Positions 1 to 4,865 of a DNA stretch of 9,694 nucleotides are shown piece by piece. Made by a program: the position numbers and the translations under genes. The stretch covers positions 1 to 9,694 of the forward strand of contig JAUHZH010000047.1 of assembly GCA_030426065.1 (NCBI GenBank). The letters are read 5' to 3'. Position 1 is the stretch's first letter, and each line of letters opens with the position of its first letter. This DNA comes from Gammaproteobacteria bacterium. GTDB lineage: Bacteria > Pseudomonadota > Gammaproteobacteria > Xanthomonadales > Marinicellaceae. The notes below the pieces were generated by a model. It did not search any database. It had not been told where the DNA came from and saw only the letters and a list, made by a program, of their open reading frames with translations.

Positions 1-1313
1 CGCGTGGCCGATCCGGGCTTCAGGTCTGTGGCACCTGGCAAAGGGGTGATCATGATGCCACCGGTTTCGGTTTGCCACCACGTATCAACGATTGGACAAC
101 GGCCATCGCCAACCACCTCATGGTACCAGCGCCAGGCTTCTGGATTGATTGGCTCTCCAACGGTACCCAGAATCCGCAAAGAGGACCGATCGGTGGCTTT
201 GACGGGGTCGTCACCCGCTTTCATCAAGGCCCTGATGGCGGTGGGCGCGGTGTAACAGATGTTGACTTGGTGTTGGTCGCAGATTTGCCAAAAACGGCTT
301 TCATTGGGATGATTGGGCACCCCTTCAAACATCAGGGTGATGGCGCCATTGGCCAGCGGGCCATAGACCACATAACTGTGGCCCGTAATCCAACCCACAT
401 CGGCAGTACACCAATAAACATCTCCGGGCTGGTAATCAAAGACGTATTGGTGGGTGATGCTGGCATAGAGTAAGTAACCACCTGTGGTGTGCAAAACCCC
501 TTTCGGTTTTCCTGTGGAACCGGACGTGTACAAAATGAACAGCGGATCCTCTGCGCTCATGGGTTCGCAAGGACAGTCATCGCTGACATGGGCATTGATT
601 TCGTGGTACCAGTGGTCATGTTCATGCCAGTTGACTTCATGGTCTGAGGTTTTGATGACCAGCACTTGCAAATCATGGTCATTGACCTTGGCGACGGCTT
701 GGTCAACGTTGGCCTTCAAAGAGATGGTTTTGCCACCGCGTACGGCACGATCGGCTGTGATGACCAGCTGAGATTTACAGTCGGTGATTCGACCTGCCAG
801 TGCATCTGGGGAAAAACCACCAAATACCACTGAATGAACGGCGCCGATTCGGGCACAGGCCAGCATGGCATAGGCGGCCTCTGGAATCATGGGCATGTAA
901 AGCGTGATTCGATCACCTTTTTTGGCACCCAGTTTTTTCAATGTGTTGGCCATGCGGCACACGGCTTGGTGTAATTCCCGATAGCTGATGTGTTGGTTGT
1001 CCCCGGGTTCATCACCTTGCCAAATGATGGCGGTGTCATCTGCCTTTTCTGGCAAATGGCGATCGATGCAATTGTGTGCCACGTTCAACATGCCATCGGC
1101 AAACCAGCGGATGTGCAAATCCTCACTTTGATAGGACACGTCTTTGACTTCGGTGAAGGGTTTGAACCAATCCAGGCGCTTGTTGGCTTGTTCAGCCCAG
1201 AAGTCTGCATTGTCTTCGATGGATTGTTGATACATCTTTTGATAAGTCACGTCATCACAGTGACAGTTTTGGGCGATATTTAAGGGGACTGGAACCGAAT
1301 TTTTTTCAGGCAT
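1..1313 (-). CDS. acs: Acetyl-CoA synthetase (AMP-forming), N-terminal part, truncated by the window edge
   Basis: Acetate-activating enzyme of the ANL superfamily: acetate + ATP + CoA gives acetyl-CoA + AMP + PPi, in the cytosol. The reading frame starts at ATG 1313-1311 (MPEKNSVPVP) and stays open to base 1, giving about 437 of the roughly 650 residues usual for Acs. Visible motifs: the nucleotide-binding P-loop YTSGSTGKPKG at about residues 262-272, DVGWITGHSY, GEPINPEAW, and DTWWQTETGG with the tandem Trp at 412-413. The second Trp matches the acetate-pocket Trp414 of E. coli Acs as I remember it, which identifies Acs rather than a longer-chain acyl-CoA ligase. The C-terminal lid domain with the acetylatable lysine lies outside the window. 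An in-frame stop at 1367-1365 and no other ATG in between fix the start. There is no convincing Shine-Dalgarno sequence. The gene is divergent from the polyamine operon. Confidence 0.96.
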   Translation of the reverse strand, partial: MPEKNSVPVPLNIAQNCHCDDVTYQKMYQQSIEDNADFWAEQANKRLDWFKPFTEVKDVSYQSEDLHIRWFADGMLNVAHNCIDRHLPEKADDTAIIWQGDEPGDNQHISYRELHQAVCRMANTLKKLGAKKGDRITLYMPMIPEAAYAMLACARIGAVHSVVFGGFSPDALAGRITDCKSQLVITADRAVRGGKTISLKANVDQAVAKVNDHDLQVLVIKTSDHEVNWHEHDHWYHEINAHVSDDCPCEPMSAEDPLFILYTSGSTGKPKGVLHTTGGYLLYASITHQYVFDYQPGDVYWCTADVGWITGHSYVVYGPLANGAITLMFEGVPNHPNESRFWQICDQHQVNICYTAPTAIRALMKAGDDPVKATDRSSLRILGTVGEPINPEAWRWYHEVVGDGRCPIVDTWWQTETGGIMITPLPGATDLKPGSAT

Positions 1314-1347
1314 ATCAGTTGTTTGGACGGCTAAATCAAATTCAGTG

Positions 1348-1353
1348 ATTATA
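1348..1353 (-). promoter_or_regulatory. Putative -10 box of the acs promoter
   Basis: Read on the minus strand, these bases are a perfect TATAAT. Transcription would start near 1341, giving a leader of about 28 nt before the acs ATG. At the expected distance upstream there is only an A-rich stretch (GAAAAA) and nothing like TTGACA. A good -10 without a -35 would fit an activator-dependent promoter, as known for acs in E. coli, but I see no clear CRP site. The -10 match is seen; the dependence on an activator is inference. Confidence 0.5.
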
Positions 1354-1488
1354 TCATGACTATTTTTATTTTTTTCTTGCATTGGAATGGAAATGGCCCC
1401 AAAATTCGCGCACTTTTTTTCCAGTGCTGCTTTGGGTCAAGACGCAAAGGGGTATCTGGTTTTTCTGCGAGGCGCTGAGCAAAGGTTT

Positions 1489-1519
1489 TTGACCGCATTG
1501 ATCTGAGTGGCCGTTTTAT
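1489..1519 (+). promoter_or_regulatory. Possible promoter of the speD-speE-ODC operon
   Basis: A TTGACC (1489-1494) resembles a -35 box and TTTTAT (1514-1519) a -10 box. The 19-bp spacer is longer than optimal, so the match is modest. It is the best plus-strand candidate I found in the 1314-1564 intergenic region. The start would fall near 1526, at the beginning of the hairpin described separately. Confidence 0.28.
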
Positions 1520-1522
1520 TTT

Positions 1523-1547
1523 TTTCAAAGGTTCTGTGCCTTTGAAG
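1523..1547 (+). other. Stem-loop just upstream of speD
   Basis: Left arm TTTCAAAGG (1523-1531) pairs with CCTTTGAAG (1539-1547) around a 7-nt loop (TTCTGTG), with one G-T pair at the base. It ends about 5 nt before the weak speD ribosome-binding region (GTGAGTGAG, 1552-1560). The T-run lies before the stem rather than after it, so it is not an intrinsic terminator on the plus strand. It could be a leader hairpin or an operator-like inverted repeat. Apart from this and a short GCACT/AGTGC repeat (1410-1427), I see nothing else in the 1354-1488 stretch. Confidence 0.4.
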
Positions 1548-1564
1548 TTTTGTGAGTGAGAAAA

Positions 1565-2074
1565 ATGATGAATAAAAACGCCATCATCAAAGAGCCAACC
1601 TTGGCCACACAAAATAACGTCGCCGCTTTGAAAGCCGTGGCATCAGACATCCAGGCCCAACAATGGCCCACATTCAACCAAGCACCGGAAGATGACCGAT
1701 TGGATCATTTCATTCACCGTGACGGTGAAGTGTTTGCCGGCACCCATTTGATCATTGACCTGTGGGGCGCCAATCGATTGGATGAATTGGCGCACATGGA
1801 AGCGGCCATGCGTGAAGCGGTCAAAAAAGCCGGTGCCACTTTGTTGCACATCCATTTGCATCACTTCACACCCAACGGCGGCATCTCAGGTGTGGCTGTT
1901 TTGGCCGAATCACACATTTCTGTTCACACTTGGCCGGAAAAAGATTTCGCGGCATTTGATGTGTTCATGTGTGGTGATGCGGCGCCTGAAAAAGCGATTG
2001 AAGTTTTGAAAGGTTTTTTCACCCCTGATCGTGTGGATGTGGATAACCTGCGTCGCGGCAAAGTCGATGAATAA
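1565..2074 (+). CDS. speD: S-adenosylmethionine decarboxylase proenzyme, bacterial class 1b-like, with N-terminal extension
   Basis: Pyruvoyl enzyme that decarboxylates S-adenosylmethionine to supply the aminopropyl group for spermidine; cytosolic. Numbered from ATG 1565 (169 residues), the self-cleavage site is Glu115-Ser116 in LAESHISVHTWPE; Ser116 would become the pyruvoyl group. His121 and Cys136 (DVFMCG) match the processing His and catalytic Cys of the Thermotoga-type enzyme (His68, Cys83). The core begins near residue 59 (GTHLIIDLW). The first 55 or so residues are extra: class 1b enzymes I know start almost directly with the core and have about 125-130 residues. An in-frame GTG at 1556 would add three residues. 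I prefer ATG 1565 because of the GAG-rich weak ribosome site before it; ATG 1568 is also possible. First gene of the operon; its end overlaps speE by 8 bp. Confidence 0.93.
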   Translation: MMNKNAIIKEPTLATQNNVAALKAVASDIQAQQWPTFNQAPEDDRLDHFIHRDGEVFAGTHLIIDLWGANRLDELAHMEAAMREAVKKAGATLLHIHLHHFTPNGGISGVAVLAESHISVHTWPEKDFAAFDVFMCGDAAPEKAIEVLKGFFTPDRVDVDNLRRGKVDE

Positions 2075-2924
2075 ATATTTAGAAACCCTGTATCCCAGCT
2101 GGGGCCAACGGTTTGTTGTTGATGAAGTGTTGTTTGAACACCAAACAGACCACCAGCATTTGGTCATTTTCAAAAACCAGCAGTGGGGCACGGTGATGGC
2201 TTTGGATGGCGTCATTCAGACCACAGAAAAAGACGAATTCGTTTACCATGAAATGATGACCCATGTGCCGATGTTGGCACATGGATCAGCGAAAAAAGTG
2301 CTGATCATCGGCGGTGGTGATGGCGGCATACTGCGCGAAGTTTTGAAACACAAACAGGTTGAGCGTGTGGTTCAAGTGGAAATTGACCAAGCCGTGATCG
2401 ACATGTGTGTGCAGTATTTGCCTGGTCATTCGAACGGTGCATTTGATGACCCTCGTGCTGAAATCATCATCAACGACGGTGTCAAATACGTGGCGGAATG
2501 TGATGAAACTTTTGATGTCATCATTTCTGATTCAACCGACCCCATTGGTCCAGGCGAGGTTTTGTTCACTTCACCTTTTTATCAAGGCGTGAAGCGCTGT
2601 TTGAATGCGGGTGGGGTGTTTGTGGCACAAAATGGTGTGGCCTTCATGCAATTGGATGAAGTGACCACCACCCAAAAGCGGCTGAGTCCTGAATTCAATC
2701 AGGTCACTTTTTATGCCGCATCGGTGCCGACCTATGTCGGTGGTGTCATGACCTTTGCATGGGCCAGTGACAACAAGGCTTTGAAAACCGTTGATGAAGC
2801 CACATTACAGGGCCGTTTTGAAGCGGCGAACCTGTCATGTCGGTATTATACCCCGGCCGTCCATCGGTCGGCTTTTGCTTTGCCTGCATACATTGAAAAT
2901 GCAGTGAATGGAGTGGCATCATGA
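2067..2924 (+). CDS. speE: Spermidine synthase (polyamine aminopropyltransferase)
   Basis: Transfers the aminopropyl group from decarboxylated S-adenosylmethionine to putrescine, giving spermidine and methylthioadenosine; cytosolic. The protein has 285 residues against 288 in E. coli SpeE. Visible: an N-terminal beta domain, the glycine-rich nucleotide motif GGGDGG at 82-87, the acidic VEID (Glu105) that would hold the ribose, and SDSTDPIGPGE at 154-164, where Asp155 and Asp158 correspond to the catalytic Asp pair of the family. Tyr60-His61 lie in the conserved DEFVYHEM. ATG 2067 lies inside the end of speD, so translation is probably coupled; no strong Shine-Dalgarno sequence precedes it. 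A longer frame opens from 2031, but its extra residues are out-of-frame speD and the family start fits MNKYLE. The stop overlaps the next ATG as ATGA. Confidence 0.96.
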   Translation: MNKYLETLYPSWGQRFVVDEVLFEHQTDHQHLVIFKNQQWGTVMALDGVIQTTEKDEFVYHEMMTHVPMLAHGSAKKVLIIGGGDGGILREVLKHKQVERVVQVEIDQAVIDMCVQYLPGHSNGAFDDPRAEIIINDGVKYVAECDETFDVIISDSTDPIGPGEVLFTSPFYQGVKRCLNAGGVFVAQNGVAFMQLDEVTTTQKRLSPEFNQVTFYAASVPTYVGGVMTFAWASDNKALKTVDEATLQGRFEAANLSCRYYTPAVHRSAFALPAYIENAVNGVAS

Positions 2925-4108
2925 GTGCTGTACTTGATTTAAAGAGCCATTTGGCGGAACAAATCAACAACGACCATTTGGCGGGGTACTCCCGACAAAA
3001 ATTACGTGCTTTGGCTGCCCAACACGGTGCGCCTCTGTTCATTATTGATGAAGACCGCATCGAAGGTCAGTACAAGGCACTGAGCCGTGCCCTGCCTGCG
3101 GTCAAAATGCGTTACGCCATCAAGGCATTGCCTGATCCTTATGTGTTGCGAAAATTGCGCGCTTTGGGCAGTGGTTTTGATGTCGCCACCACCGGTGAAA
3201 TTGATTTGCTCAAGCGTTGTGACATCGATGCCAGTCAAGCGATTCACACCCACCCGATCAAAAAAGACGCAGAGATCAAGGCGGCTTTGGATTTTGGTAT
3301 CCAACTGTTCGTGGTCGACAACGTGGCTGAAATAGATAAATTTTTGCCCTACAAAGACCAGGCGCAATTGATGATTCGGGTCAATTTCCGAAATCAAGAT
3401 GCGGTGGTCGATTTGTCGCGTAAATTTGGTTGTTTGTTGACCCGTGTGCCTGACTTGGTTGCCCATGCGCAAGCACAGGGCATCGAAGTGGTTGGTTTGT
3501 CATTCCATGTGGGCTCCCAAGTGCCTTCACCATCGGCGCATGTGTCTGCCATAGAAATGTCGGCAGATTTGATGGCCAACATGCCGCAAGTGAATTGGCG
3601 TGTCTTGGACATCGGTGGCGGTTTCCCGATTGAGTATGTGGGTCCAACGATGGCGATTGAAGATTTTTGTGCCCCCATCAATGAAGCCTTGTCGTTGTTG
3701 CCACCAGAAATTGACCTGTTGGCAGAACCTGGCCGATTTGTTGCGGGTCCCAGTGCCATTCATTTGATGTCAGTGGTCGGCAAGGCCCAACGTGGTGCCC
3801 GAACTTGGTACTATTTGGATGATGGTGTGTATGGCGTGCTCAGTGGTCAGATTTATGACCACGCCAAATACCCAGTGATGACATTGAACCACCACGATGT
3901 GGACGTGCCTTTGATGCCCAGTGTGTTGGCGGGTCCCACCTGTGACAGCATCGATGTGATTGACGAAGACATTGAATTACCGGAGTTGCAAATCGGTGAT
4001 GTGATGGTGGCCACCCAAGTGGGTGCCTACACCATGGCTTCAGCCACAGAGTTCAATTTGTACCACCGCCCTCAGTCCTTGTGGCTGAAGGCAGCAGATT
4101 TGTCTTGA
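2921..4108 (+). CDS. speC: Ornithine decarboxylase, fold-III (alanine-racemase-like) PLP enzyme
   Basis: Decarboxylates ornithine to putrescine, the acceptor used by SpeE. 395 residues. PLP lysine is Lys68 in YAIKALP (the family usually has YAxKxN/P); His196 in HVGSQ stacks on the cofactor; GGG (232-234) and EPGR (269-272) bind the phosphate; Cys341-Asp342 in GPTCDSID supply the substrate-binding pair from the partner subunit; Tyr370 lies in GAYT. The Cys-Asp pair argues for an ornithine or lysine/ornithine decarboxylase; diaminopimelate decarboxylase has Cys-Glu there, and it is usually longer. Some activity on lysine cannot be excluded. The symbol follows the Pseudomonas fold-III enzyme; E. 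coli SpeC is unrelated in fold. The start overlaps speE by 4 bp (ATGA), with GGAG (2910-2913) at good spacing. Its place after speD-speE supports a complete ornithine-to-spermidine route. Confidence 0.9.
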   Translation: MSAVLDLKSHLAEQINNDHLAGYSRQKLRALAAQHGAPLFIIDEDRIEGQYKALSRALPAVKMRYAIKALPDPYVLRKLRALGSGFDVATTGEIDLLKRCDIDASQAIHTHPIKKDAEIKAALDFGIQLFVVDNVAEIDKFLPYKDQAQLMIRVNFRNQDAVVDLSRKFGCLLTRVPDLVAHAQAQGIEVVGLSFHVGSQVPSPSAHVSAIEMSADLMANMPQVNWRVLDIGGGFPIEYVGPTMAIEDFCAPINEALSLLPPEIDLLAEPGRFVAGPSAIHLMSVVGKAQRGARTWYYLDDGVYGVLSGQIYDHAKYPVMTLNHHDVDVPLMPSVLAGPTCDSIDVIDEDIELPELQIGDVMVATQVGAYTMASATEFNLYHRPQSLWLKAADLS

Positions 4109-4251
4109 TTCTCAGTTTTTTTGAATCAAAAGCGGCAATCCACCCCTGGCATGACAGTGTGTTTGGGGTGGAAGTTGATGACCAGCAAAAAAACAGGCAC
4201 ATTTTTTAAAAATTCCTTTTGTGCCCGATATTTTGTGGCTTAAGATGATTG
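4109..4251. other. Non-coding spacer after the ODC gene, with three inverted repeats
   Basis: I see no gene here. Inverted repeats: TTGATTC (4105-4111) with GAATCAA (4123-4129), loop containing seven T; TCCACCCC (4139-4146) with GGGGTGGA (4165-4172), loop 18 nt; GGCACA (4196-4201) with TGTGCC (4220-4225), AT-rich loop. None has a T-run directly after the right arm, so I do not call a terminator. The polyamine transcript may therefore continue to the strong terminator at 4665-4705. The GC-rich TCCACCCC repeat is the most likely of the three to fold. Confidence 0.5.
4219..4246 (+). promoter_or_regulatory. Weak candidate promoter for the small cysteine-rich ORF
   Basis: TTGTGC (4219-4224) and TAAGAT (4241-4246) are separated by 16 bp; the -10 matches consensus at four of six bases. 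Start would be near 4253, exactly where the structured leader begins. The match is poor taken alone; its position is the main argument. Confidence 0.25.
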
Positions 4252-4352
4252 TGCGGTGGTAAATGTTTGCACCGCATACGGGAGGCGGGCTACAGTCCTG
4301 CTTCGGCAGGGGCTGGATGCTTGCTTTTGTTGGCTTCTTGATTGTGAGAAGG
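4252..4352 (+). promoter_or_regulatory. Structured leader (possible regulatory RNA) before the small ORF
   Basis: Two clear hairpins and one weak one lie in 100 nt. Hairpin A: TGCGGTG (4252-4258) with CACCGCA (4270-4276), 7 bp, 11-nt loop. Hairpin B: CCTGC (4297-4301), loop TTCG, GCAGG (4306-4310), extended by a T-G pair and, past a one-base bulge (4312), by CAG (4293-4295) with CTG (4313-4315). A C(UUCG)G tetraloop is an unusually stable RNA motif. Hairpin C: CTTCT (4334-4338) with AGAAG (4347-4351), which would cover the AAGG ribosome site of the ORF at 4355. I recognise no known riboswitch or RNA family. There is no T-run after hairpin B. Folding was done by eye. Confidence 0.45.
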
Positions 4353-4354
4353 TG

Positions 4355-4552
4355 ATGAAAGAAGAAACGATTGAAATGGTGACATTCCAATGCGTGGAAT
4401 GTGACAAAGTCTACCAAAAACCCATGTCCTGGGTTGAAGACACACCCAAAATGCGCTGTGTTTGTGGGTCAGAACTGGATGTTGATCAGGTTTTCAATGA
4501 GATCGTGTTGGAACCTAAGCCCAGTTACCTCGCTTTTCCTAGGTTTATGTAG
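4355..4552 (+). CDS. Small hypothetical protein with a CxxC...CxC zinc-ribbon-like pattern
   Basis: 65 residues, function not recognised. Four cysteines are arranged as Cys13-x2-Cys16 (FQCVECDKVY) and Cys35-x-Cys37 (MRCVCGSE), 18 residues apart, resembling a small zinc-binding knuckle. The pattern of Cys followed by polar residue and aromatic (CDKVYQKP) is common in short zinc ribbons. The C-terminal 28 residues are acidic, then proline/aromatic (PKPSYLAFPRFM). No signal peptide or membrane segment. Start: ATG 4355 has GAGAAGG (4346-4352) just upstream; GTG 4352 and ATG 4376 are alternatives, and the frame is open back to 4256. Longer starts would run through the stable UUCG hairpin and are unlikely. 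It has no overlapping competitor gene and is followed by a strong terminator, which favours a real transcript. It may be cotranscribed with the polyamine genes. Confidence 0.6.
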   Translation: MKEETIEMVTFQCVECDKVYQKPMSWVEDTPKMRCVCGSELDVDQVFNEIVLEPKPSYLAFPRFM

Positions 4553-4664
4553 GACGCCAGCGACACATTGATTGGGTACCTGTGGGTGCCAAAGGTCAGT
4601 ATGGACTGCCACATCTGACAGTTCCTTCCCATTCCGTATTCCAACGGGAGCAGAAAAACAAACC
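4553..4664. other. Short spacer between the small ORF and the terminator
   Basis: No start codon with a credible ribosome site is seen. One frame (from 4543 to a TAG at about 4756) is open for 70 codons but has no ATG and crosses the terminator. A bulged hairpin is possible: GTCAG (4595-4599) with CTGAC (4615-4619), and inside it TGG (4602-4604) with CCA (4609-4611). I take this as the 3' untranslated end of the preceding transcript. Confidence 0.4.
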
Positions 4665-4705
4665 AAAAACACGCTCATTGAAGGGCATCGAATGGGCGTG
4701 TTTTT
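4665..4705 (+). terminator. Strong rho-independent terminator
   Basis: Left arm 4665-4679 pairs with right arm 4691-4705 over 15 bp (one T-G pair), around an 11-nt loop (4680-4690). The GC core is ACACGC/GCGTGT; the right arm ends in five T, with another T-run at 4712-4716. The A-run at the left makes it partly bidirectional in form. It ends transcription coming from the small ORF, and possibly from the polyamine operon, and so insulates the OPT operon. Confidence 0.85.
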
Positions 4706-4760
4706 CGGTTCTTTTTACAAGCCTCAAGACAAGCCTGAGCCAAAACCCTCAAAATTAGGC

Positions 4761-4766
4761 TATACT
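4761..4766 (+). promoter_or_regulatory. Putative -10 box of the OPT operon promoter
   Basis: TATACT matches the -10 consensus at five of six bases and lies 56 bp after the terminator. No good -35 is visible; CTGAGC (4735-4740) is 20 bp upstream, too far. An 8-bp direct repeat ACAAGCCT occurs at 4717-4724 and 4729-4736, one 12-bp step apart, in the place where an activator would bind. Transcription would start near 4773 and give a leader of about 93 nt. A second candidate, TATAAA (4821-4826), would give a much shorter leader. Confidence 0.45.
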
Positions 4767-4780
4767 CTTGGCCCAATCAG

Positions 4781-4861
4781 ACCTGTGTTCGGCATGGAGT
4801 CGGGCACAGGTTCTGGCATTTATAAATTGAGGCCTTTGCAGAGGTCTCTTAATTGGGAGAC
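4781..4861 (+). promoter_or_regulatory. OPT leader RNA with two mutually exclusive hairpins over the ribosome-binding site
   Basis: Hairpin 1: 4781-4793 pairs with 4799-4811, 13 bp with three G-T pairs and a 5-nt loop; the outer ACCTGTG/CACAGGT is perfect. P1: AATT (4825-4828) with AATT (4851-4854), a 2-nt bulge (4849-4850), then GAGGCCT (4829-4835) with AGGTCTC (4842-4848), loop 6 nt. P2: GTCTCTT (4844-4850) with GGGAGAC (4855-4861), loop AATT, two G-T pairs. P1 and P2 share 4844-4854 and cannot coexist. P2 buries the whole Shine-Dalgarno GGGAGA (4855-4860); P1 leaves it free. The layout resembles a translational switch, with hairpin 1 in the sensor position. I do not recognise a known riboswitch class. 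Hand folding only. Confidence 0.5.
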
Positions 4862-4865
4862 ATCA

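Noticed and set aside
2921..4108. Diaminopimelate decarboxylase (LysA) instead of ornithine decarboxylase
   Set aside because: The substrate-binding motif is Cys-Asp, as in ornithine decarboxylases, not Cys-Glu, and the gene is embedded in a spermidine operon.
4105..4129. Hairpin TTGATTC/GAATCAA as terminator of the polyamine operon
   Set aside because: The T-run lies in the loop, not after the right arm, and the stem is AT-rich and only 7 bp.
4252..4320. SRP RNA, 6S RNA or tRNA gene in the structured region
   Set aside because: None of the conserved sequences or cloverleaf pairing of these RNAs is present; only isolated hairpins are seen.
4543..4757. Open frame after the small ORF, as a frameshifted continuation of it
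   Set aside because: There is no ATG and the frame has a stop at 4540-4542. It crosses a strong terminator, and no residues match a known family.
4572..4865. In-frame upstream extension of the OPT transporter by 98 codons
   Set aside because: It begins at a TTG and would read through the strong terminator and the structured leader. The sequence has no transporter character, and ATG 4866 has a good ribosome site and fits the family N-terminus.
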